Source: Corallium rubrum (lineage: Eukaryota > Cnidaria > Anthozoa > Scleralcyonacea > Coralliidae). Taken from it: a stretch of 64,000 bases of DNA. The stretch covers positions 310,001-374,000 of the forward strand of contig CAXIUP010000186.1 of the NCBI GenBank assembly GCA_964035015.1. Direction: 5' to 3'. Below the pieces are notes generated by a model, which was not told where the DNA came from, made no database searches, and was given only the letters and a program-made list of their open reading frames with translations. Position numbers and translations under genes: made by a program. Below are positions 39,343-49,981 of the stretch, in pieces. How positions within the stretch are numbered: position 1 is the stretch's first letter; each line of letters starts with the position of its first letter.

Positions 39343-39638
39343 ATGGATAAACCTAACACTACTCTAATAGTTGGACCATCTGGATGTGGAAAGACATATA
39401 AACTGCTGGAGATACTAAGTAAGGAATATATGCACCACTTTGATTATATTATAATTATCTGTCCAACACTATTGATAAACAAAACCTACCTACAGTGGAA
39501 ATATTTAGAAACTGATAGACGTTATAGGGTTAGACTGTCCTTATGAGAGAGTTGATGATGTACTGAGGTTTATTGTTAAGATATATTCTGGTAGTAAAAC
39601 TGCTGTGGTTATAGATGATATGAGTAACAGTAATGTAC
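39343..39638 (+). pseudogene. Polinton-2 packaging ATPase, N-terminal part
   Basis: MDKPNTTLIVGPSGCGKTYK gives the Walker A; HFDYIIIICPTL follows. After a frameshift near 39530 the Walker B (AVVIDD) is readable. The gene is then interrupted by the Gypsy element at 39639 and continues at 44261. Confidence 0.88.
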
Positions 39639-39753
39639 TGTTTAGGCATGGGGCCGAGGGAGTGTGAAGAGTCAGAGTCTCAGAGATGATGAATGTAGAG
39701 TGCATGGGCAATGATGGAGTGATTTTAGATTGATTGAGAATAAAGAAACAACA
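39639..39753 (+). repeat. 5' LTR
   Basis: 115 bp, homologous to 44152-44260. Contains an AGAGTC duplication absent from the 3' copy. Substitutions between the two copies imply some age. Confidence 0.88.
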
Positions 39754-39803
39754 TTGAATATAAAGATACAAGATTGGCAACGAGGATATATATGGAATAG
39801 GCG

Positions 39804-40515
39804 ATGGCGATGGCAAGGCTAAATTTTTCAGAAATTCAACAGTTCAACCCTCATAGTGACCAGACCTCGCTAGCGGTTCATTGGAAAGATTGGCTCAAGA
39901 GATTTACCAGATGTATGGTTGGTTTGGATACAAAAGCCAAATCCAGAAAACGCGCTTTATTATTGGATCTCGCGGGACCAGATGTGGAAACGATCTTTGC
40001 AACAATTCCTGATACTGGAGATGAGGATGATTATGACAAAGCCGTCGAGAAGCTTACTGAGTATTTCGCGCCCAAACAAAATATCTTATACGAGCGACAT
40101 GTGTTCCGTCGAGCAACACAACGCGTTGGTGAGACTATCGATCAATTTCATACAAGATTAAGACATCTTGGAGCTACCTGTGAATTTACAGATCTGGATG
40201 ATGAAATCCGAACGCAGATTGTGGAACAACGTAATTCTTCACGCCTACGAAGGAAAGCGCTCCGTGAGGACCTGAAGCTTGCTGAATTAATCGCTTACGC
40301 TCGCTCAATAGAACTCGCTGACCAGCATACAGATGTGATCGAAAAACAACTCCACCAGGAAGAGAAAGTCTACCACACTAGGAATCCGCCAGAACCGACA
40401 CCAAAAAAAAAAAGAATCGCAAGTTTGTTATAACTGCGGCGGGAATTATCCACACACGAATCATTGCCCAGCCGCAGGGAAAGAATGGAGAAAATGTAAC
40501 AAGATCGGTCATTTT
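39804..40515 (+). pseudogene. gag: Gypsy gag (capsid and zinc knuckle)
   Basis: Capsid-like region starting [20 protein letters not shown], with the [20 protein letters not shown] segment typical of Gypsy gag. Zinc knuckles ([14 protein letters not shown], then a degenerate [11 protein letters not shown]) follow after a frameshift in an A-homopolymer near 40410. Confidence 0.85.
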
Positions 40516-41355
40516 GTGAAAGTGTGCAAAAGCAAGTCAAGCGGACAGCACCCAGCAAAACCACGATATCTACAACAAGATAAACGGCGTGATCACCGTA
40601 ACAATCGGCGCATCAACAATATCAAGGAAAAGCCTGCTCTATCAGACCTCGCAAAGCACACCAAACATAGCCCGAGTACAAGTTCTGATGAAAGTGACAG
40701 CAGCGGAAATCTATTTACCATGTTGTCGACGCCGAAGAAAGGCATGAAACAAAACCCTATTGCGAAATTGAAAGTCAACAGAATAAAAGTGCCATTTTTG
40801 GTTGATACCGGTGCGACGGTGAATATTCTAACACAGAAAGACTATGAAAGCATTTGCACGTCTACAACCGAAAGCATACCGTTGCAGAAAACCAAAATCT
40901 CAATCTACGCATTTGGAGCTCAAGAACCAATCCAATTACAAGGCAAGATATCCGTGGAAATTGAATCTAAACATCGAATTACAGCGATAACCCTGTACGT
41001 GATGAAAGAGACGAAAAGCATATCTTCTATTTTGAGTTATGACACTGCCTTACAATTGAACTTGATCACAATGCGTATCAACAAGCTGTCACACAAACCG
41101 GAAGTACACAAAGTCTCAACTGAGAAAAACAATCCTACCACAGATAAAGCCCACAGTAAGAAGGTGGAAACACTTCTCAGACGTCACTATGCAAAAGCAT
41201 TCGATGGAATAGGAAACCTCAAAGATCGTGAGCAGAAAATACATGTGAACAAGGACATACCACCAGTAGCCCAAACATACAGGAGAGTACCTTTTCATTT
41301 ACGAAAGCAACTAGACACCTGGCTCGATGAATATATTGAGAAGGACATAATATAG
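40516..41355 (+). pseudogene. pol: Gypsy protease and linker
   Basis: Continues the zinc-knuckle frame. An aspartic protease is visible as [15 protein letters not shown] (about 40790). The frame then reaches the front of the reverse transcriptase ([20 protein letters not shown]) and stops at 41353-41355. Confidence 0.85.
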
Positions 41356-42743
41356 AACCAGTTTGCGAAGAAAGTACTGATTGGATTAGTGGACTTGTTG
41401 TAGCACCTAAACCCAGAAACCCGAAGGAGATTAGAGTCTGCGGTGACTATAGACAAGCGAACAATACCATCAAGCGAGAAAGACATCCAATTCCAACAGT
41501 GGAAGAGCTAATGGAAATATGAATGGAGCCACAAGATATAGCAAGATTGATCTAAAGGCTGGATATCACCAGATTCCACTGCAGAAAGAATCAAGATCTA
41601 TCACTACATTTATTACACACAGAGGACTGTTCCGGTATAAAAGATTACCATTTGGAATTAATTCTGTGAGTGAGGTATTTCAAAATTCAATCGAGAAGGC
41701 CAAAAGAGGAATAGACGGTGCAAAGAATATTGCTGCTGACATTATTGTCTGGGGCAATACCCAGCAGCAGCATGACCAGAGAGTAGAGCAACTGTTCGCA
41801 AGGTTACAAGAAACAGGTCTCACAGTCAACGCTGACAAATGCCTTTTCAATCAGAAAGAACTTTGGTTCTATGGATTTCAGTTAACACCAAATGGCATCA
41901 AACCTGATCCAAGAAAGGTAGATGTCATCAAGAACACAAGTCAACCGAAAGATTCCAAAGAGCTAAGAAGTTTCTTGGCTTAGCAAATTACTGCTCAAAA
42001 TTCATCCAGAATTATTCAACTTTGACTGCACCATTACCAGAGCTAATTACAAAGAGTGCAACTTTTCTATGGAGTGATGTCCACCAGAAGGCATTCGAAG
42101 CAATCAAACAAGCCATCCAGAAAGACTGCATCATGCATTTCTACAACCCAGAACACAAAACTCTGCTCACAGTTGATGCAAGCCCAGTTGGACTTGGGGC
42201 AATTCTGCCAAATGTAGACACACAAGGAAACAGAACCAATGTAGCATATGCCAGCCGTTCACTCTCACCAGTCGAACAGAAATATTTGAAAACTGAGCGT
42301 GAAGCCTTAGCTGTAGTATGGGGATGTGAGAAATTTCATTTGTATTTGGTGGGAGCAAAATTCAGTCATTACTGACCACAAAGCTTTAGAAGTCATCTAC
42401 AGTGCAGTCTAAACCCCCAGCAAGGATACGATGGTCATTGCGATTACAGCAGTATGACTTTGACATACAGCACAGACCACGTGAAGGAAATCCAGCAGAT
42501 GTTTTGTCCAGACAACCCTTACTGGAAGCTACAAGAAAGAGTAATGTGGCAGACCAATATGTGAACTTTATGGAGCAACATGTTATACCTGTTTTCATGA
42601 ACATTGAACAAATCATAGCAGAAACAAAGGCTGATAGCAGTTTACAGAGTGCTATTCAAAACATGCAAACCGGAAGGTGGAAGAAAACACACCACCTGTA
42701 TTCTGCACGACAGGAACTATCAGTAACTGCAAAAATGGATTAG
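41356..42743 (+). pseudogene. pol: Gypsy reverse transcriptase/RNase H, broken
   Basis: RT segments in three frames: VVAPKPRNPKEIRVCGDYRQ, YSKIDLKAGYHQIPL and LFRYKRLPFGINSV. A degenerate catalytic box (AADIIVWG where a DD box is expected) means the enzyme is dead. RNase H is visible at 42170-42350 (LLTVDASPVGLGAIL, KTEREALAVVWG). Stops or shifts lie near 41355, 41520, 41980, 42375 and 42735. Confidence 0.85.
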
Positions 42744-43761
42744 TGTTGAGAGGAACGCAGCTTGTTATGCCATACAAATTGAGAACTGACACTTTAAGAC
42801 TGGCTCACAAAGGACACCAAGGGATTGTGAAAATCAAGCAAGCACTTAGAACAAAAGTATGGTGGCCCGGTATGGATAATGATGCAAAGGAATATGTACA
42901 AAATTGTCATGCTTGTCAATGTCTCGGACAACCCGATCCACCAGCACCATTGCAACCAAACAAAATGCCCAGCAAGCCATGGGAACGCTTGCACATGGAC
43001 TTCCTTGGACCATACCCAAGTGGAGAAACCTTGTTAGTCATCACAGATGCATATTCCAAATTTCCAGAAGTGGAAATCATGAAGACCACAACAGCAAAGG
43101 CAGTCACCAAACGGTTAGATCGAATCTTCGCTGCACATGGATTACCAATCGAAGTGCGCACCGACAATGGACCGCCATTTACTGCAGGGGAATTCCAAGA
43201 GTACATGAAAGAACGCGGGATTACTTACAGAACTGTGACACCATTGTGGCCTCAAGCCAATGGGGAGGCAGAATCTTTCATGAAACCCCTGAGCAAAGCT
43301 ATCAAAGCGGCGAAACTTGAAGGTTTGGATTGGATTGGAGAGAAGAGATCTATAGTTTTCTTTTATCTTACCGCACTACACCACACAGCACTACTGGTGT
43401 GGCACCAACACAACTATTATTTAACCGAGAAGTCAGAAGTAACATTCCTGTTTTCACCCAAGAGGAAGAAATCGACTACAAGCAACTGCATAAAGAAGCG
43501 AAGGGAAACTCGGAAAGAAAGCAACAGAAAGCAAAGATATATGTTGACGCAAAGCGAAGAGCAAGGAATTCGGAAATTACCATTGGTAGTAAAGTTATCG
43601 TCAAACAGCAGCGCAGAAACAAGTATACTTCAACATTTGACCCGAAGCCTTTAACAGTGACCAAAGTCAAAGGAACGACGGTAACAGCAGAAAGGAGAGA
43701 TTACACAATCACCAGAAATGTATGCCATTTCAAGAAGTATCGTGACAACAGCAGAGAATGA
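42677..43761 (+). pseudogene. pol: Gypsy integrase
   Basis: HHCC-type zinc domain (HKGHQGIVK ... CHACQCLGQ). DDE core with HMDFLGPYPS, VRTDNGPPFTAGEF and QANGEAESFMK, then a C-terminal region in the next frame (43330-43761) with FYSFLLSYRTTPHSTTGVAP-like and GSKVIVKQQ segments. One frameshift near 43330. Confidence 0.88.
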
Positions 43762-44151
43762 CAACCAAAGAAACAGCAGGATATGACGGTGAAGATGAAG
43801 ACATAGATAGTCAAGTTCCAATGATTCCCAGTCATCCAGAAAATCCAGAACCTGCAAGAAGATATCCACAAAGAATTCGCACAAAACCAAGATAACTGAA
43901 GTTATAAAAAGGCATAAACTATATATATATATATATATATATATACATACCATACACATAAACGTTTGACTCAAAGATACTTTGATCTAATTGAGAATAG
44001 TTAACATTGCGAACAGTTGATATTTGTTACGTTATAATACCATTAATCAGTAGAGAACATTTATACTTTTTTAGGCTTGATCAGTTATCTTTTAATCAGT
44101 AGATAATTAACACGATATATTAATCATCTGCAAAGTAAAAGGGAGATGTAG

Positions 44152-44260
44152 TGTTTAGGCATGGGACCGAGGGAGTGTGAAGAGTCTCAGAGATGATGGA
44201 CGTAGAGTGCGCGGGCAATGACGGAGTGATTTTAGATTGATTGAGAATAAAGATACAACA
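44152..44260 (+). repeat. 3' LTR
   Basis: 109 bp, matching 39639-39753. A TA-rich microsatellite lies at 43919-43944 upstream. Confidence 0.88.
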
Positions 44261-44563
44261 AGTAAGAAACAGCATATAAACACCAACATGATAACCTATC
44301 TAGCCTATAGTGGAAGGCATCATAATTTCTCCGTATATATAATCAGCCAAAAGTTGAACAGTATATCTACAGGTGTAAGAGTCAATACAACTAGAGTATT
44401 ATTTTTTAAAACTCATAACAAACATAGTAAAAAAGTTCTTAGTGAGGAATTTTTCGGACATATTGAAAATGGGGATGAATTATTGAGGGCACTCAGCGGT
44501 AGGAGAAAATATTTAGACATAAAATTAGATGATGATGAGTCATATAAAATAAAATATGACTAA
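44261..44563 (+). pseudogene. Polinton-2 packaging ATPase, C-terminal part
   Basis: Continues the gene after the Gypsy element: MITYLAYSGRHHNFSVYIIS with the sensor glutamine in SQKL, matching LVKLAFSARHYNLSTIVIT of Polinton-1. The stop at 44561-44563 overlaps the next gene's start by 8 bp. Confidence 0.85.
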
Positions 44564-45131
44564 GTGTATGCCTAAGAAGGAGGAAATACCTAAAGTTAAC
44601 CCTCCTGTCGATGATACCCATATCAACATTGAGTTAGGTTTTCCGCATTTTTTAATAATTCATCTAACTAACGATAATCTCCCAAAAGTTGACAATCAAA
44701 ATGACCTACAACGTGCCGAACTCATAAAAAGCAGCGAGGAAGAATATTTCGATCGGGAAGCTGAGTACTTGAAAAAATGCTCAAGCAAGATGATTGACAA
44801 ACTTTACAAGGAATATACAGCTAAGAGAAAAAGAGACGCTGACGAGTTTCTAACTGATTTGCTACTAAGTAACTTCGCATCTGTGTTAGGTGGGTTGGAT
44901 GCTATTGAAGATCCTAAAAAGCTGTCTGACGAACTAAAGGAGAATACCATCCTCAGAAAAGATATAGAAAACGTTATCTCAGTAGTTTGTCCATATATTC
45001 CACTAATTGGGGTACTTGGCGGACTAGTAACCACCAGAAAACATATTTATCAACATAAAACCTACGCTAATGAAAGTGATTTGCCACCTGCAGAAAATAT
45101 GCAAATTCAGTCAGACGGCATATCTATATAA
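44556..45131 (+). CDS. Polinton-2 conserved protein A
   Basis: 191 aa, intact. The C-terminal half is homologous to 4887-5189 (MIDKLYKEYTAKRKRDADEF, FASVLGGLDAI, VVCPYIPLIGVLGG, KHIYQHKT). The N-terminal half, Pro/Glu-rich, shows what the Polinton-1 copy has lost or diverged. It overlaps the ATPase by 8 bp. Function unknown. Confidence 0.75.
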   Translation: MTKCMPKKEEIPKVNPPVDDTHINIELGFPHFLIIHLTNDNLPKVDNQNDLQRAELIKSSEEEYFDREAEYLKKCSSKMIDKLYKEYTAKRKRDADEFLTDLLLSNFASVLGGLDAIEDPKKLSDELKENTILRKDIENVISVVCPYIPLIGVLGGLVTTRKHIYQHKTYANESDLPPAENMQIQSDGISI

Positions 45132-45267
45132 ATTCCACCTGCGCTATATACAGAAAATTGTAGCTTCACTGACTTCTACACAAAATTGTACAAATCACTG
45201 ACTTTTACAGATGATGTATAACTTCACTGATTATTAGCTAAAATATATTTGTACCACCTGTAAAAAT

Positions 45268-45309
45268 AAACGCTATTTATTGGATGATGGAATAAGCAGT
45301 TTAGCATAA
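45268..45309 (+). repeat. Orphan polymerase C-terminal tail: probable Polinton-2 terminal repeat
   Basis: Encodes KRYLLDDGISSLA and a stop on the plus strand, matching the last residues of the Polinton-1 polymerase (KRYLLEDGISSYA). The Polinton-2 polymerase itself lies on the minus strand at the other end. An inverted copy here is expected if the terminal inverted repeat of Polinton-2 contains the 3' end of its polymerase gene. Confidence 0.6.
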
Positions 45310-45342
45310 AAATATTCTCAACTATAGAAAAAACTACTTATA

Positions 45343-45369
45343 CTTAAAGAAATGAGAATATACAGAAAT
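45343..45369 (+). promoter_or_regulatory. CTTAAAGAAAT promoter-like motif before small ORF
   Basis: CTTAAAGAAAT at 45343-45353, 16 bp before ATG 45370. Same motif and spacing as at the polymerase/BRO divergent promoter (25898-25949) and at 45670-45680 (before ATG 45701). Confidence 0.5.
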
Positions 45370-45630
45370 ATGGAGGGTAAAACTTTTGAAACTAATCTTA
45401 AGAAATTTTTAGTGTCTGAATTGCTAGGACATGTAAAGAGTGAGAAAATTATGATGGAAGATTATCTGTCAGACTGCTATAGGAAAGAATTAAAAAACGG
45501 AAATACAGAGGAACCAGAGCGGGTTGATGAACTAAAATTGGCTGTGAAATTTATCATCTCTATTATAGAAGAAAAAAGCTTTGAAACAGCTATACTAAAA
45601 ATCATTGACGACCTGAAAAGGAATATGTAG
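45370..45630 (+). CDS. Small unknown protein, about 86 aa
   Basis: Begins MEGKTFETNLKKFLVSELLG. Charged, helical, no known family. An in-frame ATG at 45352 overlaps the promoter-like motif, so the one at 45370 is preferred. It lies in the presumed terminal region of Polinton-2. Confidence 0.45.
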   Translation: MEGKTFETNLKKFLVSELLGHVKSEKIMMEDYLSDCYRKELKNGNTEEPERVDELKLAVKFIISIIEEKSFETAILKIIDDLKRNM

Positions 45631-45700
45631 AAAAATTATGTCACTATGAGAAAACAAAAAAAACAAAAACTTAAAGAAATAAATCTATAGGATATATATT

Positions 45701-45822
45701 ATGGTGAATAAGTTCTTTATTGAAAAATTTTTTGAATGTGTCTCGTTATTATTTCTTAGATAGGGATATGGCTGATAAAATTCTTATTAAAAATATATTA
45801 GAGATTATAGAAATTCTTAATA
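45701..45822 (+). pseudogene. Start of another small ORF, cut by a transposon
   Basis: A CTTAAAGAAAT motif at 45670 precedes ATG 45701 (MVNKFFIEKFFECVS, stop at about 45760). A second short frame (MADKILIKNILEII, from 45768) runs into the mariner-like element at 45823. Too short to judge. Confidence 0.35.
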
Positions 45823-47641
45823 CAGCATTTTCAAGTCATTTAAACAAAAGAGAAGCGCATTAGAACGATTGGTATATCAATAATACGCTAAGAACGACAA
45901 TAGCGCTATTCGAACATCAATTGTGCTAGTAAGTAGGTTCAATAACAACACCTTATTATATATTCCGTAAAGTGAAAATCAATGGAGCGAAACAAACATC
46001 AAATCCATGCACTTATTAGTCATTAACATTTTGACAACAACAATAGCGATAAATCAAAAGACATTTAACCACAACAAATATTCATTAATATAAAGGTGTG
46101 CAAAGTCAGAAGTCACGTTCTAACAAATATAGATTGAATGCTTAGAGTCCACACAACAGCAAAAATGCTATAGTTTTTAGGCCTGGATGTGTTCTCTTGC
46201 AAGACATCGTGGCAAGTATATCTGCATAAGTCTGCCCCATGCAGTACATTTCGCAACGGTTATGTAGTGCAGATTTCTTTCGGCAGCTGCTACCAATATT
46301 TGTTTCCGAAATTCACCCGATGGTAGCTGTGCATTTCTTGCAGCTGGCCTGTCATTCATACGAAGTTGAATCTCAGGACGCAAAATATCTGCCTTAATGT
46401 TGGCCTTAAGGCAGCTGATGGCTTGCTCTACAGGATTCAGGAATGGGCTATAAGGAGGGAGCATCTTGACACGGATATCCTCAGTTGGGTCGGCTGCTGC
46501 TCTATGAGCTGGTGCGCCATCAAATATTAGGTAATGCGTTTCGTCATCATTCAACTGTTGGGCAGTATGGTCGAGGAATTCCGTAAATAATTCACGTGTC
46601 ATTCCACCCATTTGAATAACATGGTGTACGACACCAAAAACTGGTGAAATGGCCAAGCATATGGTTATATTTATCCCTTTTTGACCGCATACTTGACGGT
46701 AGGCTCTATCCCCTCTACGCGAGCGACCGTGACTTCTCGCTGTCCAAATGTTATATCCACACTCATCTATAAATAGTGTGTGGTGCAAATTAGCTTCTTC
46801 TAGATACCAATGTGCATACTCGTGACGGCGTTCTATAACATTCTGTCTGTTGCGTTCTGCTGGCACTCGATGGGTTAACTTCAATGTAAACAACATGCCT
46901 TCTAAATGATTCGCTATGGTGCGGTCGCTGACAACTGGCTTTTGTGGTAGACGTCGATGTAACTCTGCATTGATAGCTCTCAATGTTAGCAAGCAGTTTT
47001 CGTTGAGAATTGCTTCCAAACACCTCTTCATTTCTTCGTCCACTTTGACGTTGTTTCGCCCTCCACGTGGTCTCTCATCAACCCTATTTTCTCGCAAATA
47101 TCGGGCAATGATTCCTCGTGCTGTTGAACGCTTTATACCCAAATTATCTGCTATCGCGAGGTAGTCTTGGTCCGGTGCCTCACAAGCACGTACCAATCTT
47201 TCCCTGTCGTCATGTGCAATTCGATTTCTCACTCGCTCCGCCATTGCTGCTGTTGTCGTCTGTTCAACTTTGATAACGTGTTTTCAACTGTACTTTTATA
47301 TGTTTTCATGGTTAATTATGTATACATATCAGAACGCAGCTGCGTCCGACGGGACCTCATTTTCTGTCTTTATATTAATGAATATTTGTTGCAGTTAAAT
47401 GTCTTTTGATTTATCGCTATTGTTGTTGTCAAAATGTTAATGACTAATAAGTGCATGGATTTGATATTTGTTTCGCTCACATTGATTTTCACTTTACGGA
47501 ATATATAATAAGGTGTTGTTATTGAACCTACTTACTAGCACAATTGATGTTCGAATAGCGCTAATGTCGTTCTTAGCGTGTTATTGACATACCAATCGTT
47601 CTAATGCGCTTCTCTTTTGTTTAAATGACTTGCAAATGCTG
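45823..47641. mobile_element. Tc1/mariner (IS630)-like DNA transposon
   Basis: 1819 bp with long (~260 bp) terminal inverted repeats, starting CAGCATTTTCAAGTCATTTA and ending with the inverse. TA flanks both ends (45821-45822 and 47642-47643), the TA duplication of this superfamily. Repeat arms are about 45823-46085 and 47385-47641 with few mismatches, so the insertion is relatively young. Carries one intact transposase. Confidence 0.93.
46177..47244 (-). CDS. Tc1/mariner-like transposase, intact
   Basis: 355 aa, single exon. The N-terminus has helix-turn-helix segments (ADNLGIKRSTARGIIARYL, then SDRTIANHLEGML), which bind the terminal repeats. The DDE core shows LFIDECGYNIW (first Asp), YLIFDGAPAHR (second Asp) and LPPYSPFLNPVEQ (Glu). 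The second Asp and the Glu are separated by 30 residues, shorter than the 34 of classical Tc1. No stops or frameshifts; all three catalytic residues are present, so it may be active. ATG at 47244 (MAERVRN). Confidence 0.93.
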   Translation of the reverse strand: MAERVRNRIAHDDRERLVRACEAPDQDYLAIADNLGIKRSTARGIIARYLRENRVDERPRGGRNNVKVDEEMKRCLEAILNENCLLTLRAINAELHRRLPQKPVVSDRTIANHLEGMLFTLKLTHRVPAERNRQNVIERRHEYAHWYLEEANLHHTLFIDECGYNIWTARSHGRSRRGDRAYRQVCGQKGINITICLAISPVFGVVHHVIQMGGMTRELFTEFLDHTAQQLNDDETHYLIFDGAPAHRAAADPTEDIRVKMLPPYSPFLNPVEQAISCLKANIKADILRPEIQLRMNDRPAARNAQLPSGEFRKQILVAAAERNLHYITVAKCTAWGRLMQIYLPRCLAREHIQA

Positions 47642-47643
47642 TA

Positions 47644-47731
47644 AATACTACATCATCTGATAGTAAGCACATTAACATAAAATAATTTACCTCATAAAAT
47701 AGTAGAAAAAATATATTTACTTCTGTTGTTG
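47644..47731. other. Short interval, right flank of the mariner-like element
   Basis: AT-rich, no gene visible. It continues the sequence interrupted at 45822. Confidence 0.4.
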
Positions 47732-48010
47732 TGTAGTATAGTAAATGGGGGTACGAGCAAATCTTTCTATCTTGGTTGCTACTATCAGTTTTTAAATATG
47801 TAGAAAATATTTCAGTTTTAAAACTGTCTTAGGATCTAATAATGGAAATTTATAAGGGATGCAATAAAATTATGCTTTATGCCGTCTCACACCTCTGTTG
47901 GGTGATCAAATTCCAATAATCCCAAAACTGAAATATTTTCTACATATTTAAAAAGTGATAGCGGCGATCAAAATAAAAAGTGTGCTCGTACCCCCATTTA
48001 CTATACTACT
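47732..48010. mobile_element. Palindromic element with Polinton-like termini
   Basis: 279 bp with inverted arms of about 100 bp. Read inward from 48010, the end is AGTAGTATAGTAAATGGGGG followed by TACGAGCACACTTTTTATTT. The Polinton-1 end reads AGTAGTATAGAATATGAGGC, then TATGGGCGCACTTTTTATTT, so the two are clearly related. The left arm (from 47732) has a changed first base. No 6-bp duplication was found. Either the true right end of Polinton-2 or a miniature derivative. Confidence 0.6.
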
Positions 48011-48064
48011 AACATCATCTCTACCGCACAGCTCCATCATGTTACTATAGCCAATAGTGAAGAT

Positions 48065-49370
48065 GTGGTCCTTGACGGTCAGCAGATGGCAGTCAAGAAC
48101 CACATTGAGCAAGCTTTACGGCAACGCGTGTGTTATTACGAAAATGAGTCTCTCGGAGATGATGTCAGTGAGGAAGATTCGTCCAATGACGACAACGCAA
48201 CACAAGATTGTGCGCAGCCAGCCGTAACACGACAGGAATCTCTACCGATATCGTCGTATGGCAGAAAACAATTTTGATAACGGGAAACCGGGATCGGGTA
48301 AATCTCAAGCACTACGTGCCACTATCGAAGCCGTTCTGCCGCTAGACGTAAATGTTCTTCTTGCCAGTCCAGCGGGATTTTTGTCTAGCGTTTTTAAAGC
48401 GCAGCTTGGTGACCATACAACGTGCGAGACGGTGCACTCAGCGTTTCACTACCCTGTCAATGTCGAAGATCACGCCACGGTGAACTGGACGCTTTCCAGG
48501 TTTGACCTTATCATCATCGATGAAGTTTCTATGATCCCTAACACCCTTTTCAATCATGTAATGGCGACAGTGAACAAGCTCATTTTCCGACCTGTGTTGG
48601 TTGTATGTGGTGACGCACGGCAGCAACAGCCATTCTCTTCTACACAAACAGGGATTGTTACAGTACCTAGTCCGTTAAACATTCCGCAGTTTGTGAGTAG
48701 CTGCTACCGCTACAATCTGACGGGTCAGCATAGGGTAGGTGATCGGGACTATATAGAGTTTCTAGATCATATCCGGAACTGGAAGCCAACACAGACTCAC
48801 TTGGACGACATCCAACAAGGTCGAGTAATCTGTGAAGATGGCCAAGTCACAGCCTCAAACGTTACCAACATCATGGAAATGCACCATGACATAATGTTTC
48901 TAACGTTTACGAACAAAGCTGCGAATAGGATAAATGAACTTTTAAGCGAAATCCTATTTAAAAACGTCGAGCCACTGGCTGTTATACAAATGGATTGCGA
49001 ACTTTCACCAATGCCAATCTATAAAGGAATGAGAGTCACGATAACCCAAAACCGCGATAAGGAAAAATGTATTGTCAGTGGTGCAACAGCACTGGTTGAC
49101 ACGGTTCAGAACAACACTGTTTTCCTTTCTCTTCCGACCGGGAACATCATAACACTTTATTACGTCACCGCAAGACACGAAGGCCAAGTAAAGTCCTTTT
49201 ATCCAATCCGCATGCGGAATAATATTTTGGACTCGCATTTTGAGTTTGCCTATGTAACCAGGCCAGATATTTGCATATGTAACCAGGCCAGATATCGTTC
49301 CCAGGTTCGTGCAAAATGTAAGATGGCGGAATGCACGCTTAGAGTTGGCTTATTCTTAAATGTTTGTTAA
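48065..49370 (+). pseudogene. PIF1-like SF1 helicase fragment
   Basis: Two frames (48065-48277 and 48258-49370). Walker A GKPGSGKSQ is at about 48290, Walker B LIIIDEVSMIP at about 48510, motif III VVCGDARQQQPF, and LTGQHRVGD resembles motif IV. A later LTFTNKAANRINELL and KGMRVTITQN fit the PIF1 family. The N-terminus is cut by a frameshift just before Walker A and the C-terminus is truncated (final short duplication near 49255-49300). It could come from a Helitron-type or other helicase-bearing element; no Rep domain is visible. Confidence 0.75.
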
Positions 49371-49814
49371 AAAATCTTAACTAATGATTAATGACCTAAC
49401 TTTACGTAAAACTGTAAGAAGACTGCTTTAGCAACTCAATACATTCACGGTATGGCCATACATGGACCACAAGACACAAGTGCAGTGTTATTATTAAAGG
49501 TAAATATATATTTAATACACAATAATCAGTATGTACTACATTGACTATTTATTAATGATATTTGAAGTGATTATGAAATTGTATATTTATATGAAAATTT
49601 GCGAGTATTCTGATTATATTTATTTCTTAATGTTTACAGTATTTACACCTATTTTGTACATGTACAGTAGTTGGGAAAATGCCAAAATCTACTTTTTATC
49701 AGGCATTTCTTTTCATCTATTCCAATGCAATTATGAAAATGCATATACAGTACAGTATATATAATACAGATATATGAGTAATTTGATATTAAGGATATGT
49801 GATTGATTATAAGT
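49371..49814. other. AT-rich interval without gene
   Basis: No coding signal beyond a low-complexity 77-codon frame. Confidence 0.4.
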
Positions 49815-49981
49815 ATTACAGTCAAAATACATGACCCTTCCCACTTCCGCTTCTGTAACTTGTTGTGTATTTCATTAATGCCGCGTGATTAACTGCCAAA
49901 CACACAAACGCTTTCTGTAATTCTGTAGCGGTTACAGAAAGGCGGTAAGCTGCATGCAGCATCGCGGTTGACTGAACAATC

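Larger units (their letters stand above)
39639..44260 (+). mobile_element. Ty3/Gypsy LTR retrotransposon
   Basis: 4622-bp element with short LTRs (39639-39753 and 44152-44260, differing by a 6-bp duplication and a dozen substitutions). They begin TGTTTAGGCATGG and end CAACA. A purine-rich tract (AAAAGGGAGATG) precedes the 3' LTR, and a TTGGCAACGAGGA primer-binding-like site lies near 39774. Coding order: gag, protease, reverse transcriptase/RNase H, integrase. Several frame breaks; inactive. It sits inside the ATPase gene of Polinton-2. No clean target duplication was found (possibly GTA). Confidence 0.93.
23413..45309. mobile_element. Polinton-2: older decayed Polinton, main portion
   Basis: Second Polinton, disrupted by Polinton-1 at its polymerase; its short left portion is 4166-4597. 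Gene order from the right: protein A, ATPase, capsid candidate, membrane protein (all plus); integrase and penton candidate (plus); 417-aa homologue, 170-aa homologue, 330-aa membrane protein, three small genes, VLTF3-like protein (minus); BRO-N/VRR-NUC-like gene (plus); polymerase (minus). Almost all are frameshifted, and four later elements are inserted. It is AT-richer than Polinton-1 and only distantly related at DNA level, so it is a different, older family. The right end is at least 45309, perhaps 48010. The left terminal repeat is not recognisable. Confidence 0.88.

Noticed and set aside
39639..44260. Possible complete endogenous retrovirus with env
   Set aside because: No env-like ORF between integrase and 3' LTR; length and order fit a simple Gypsy element.
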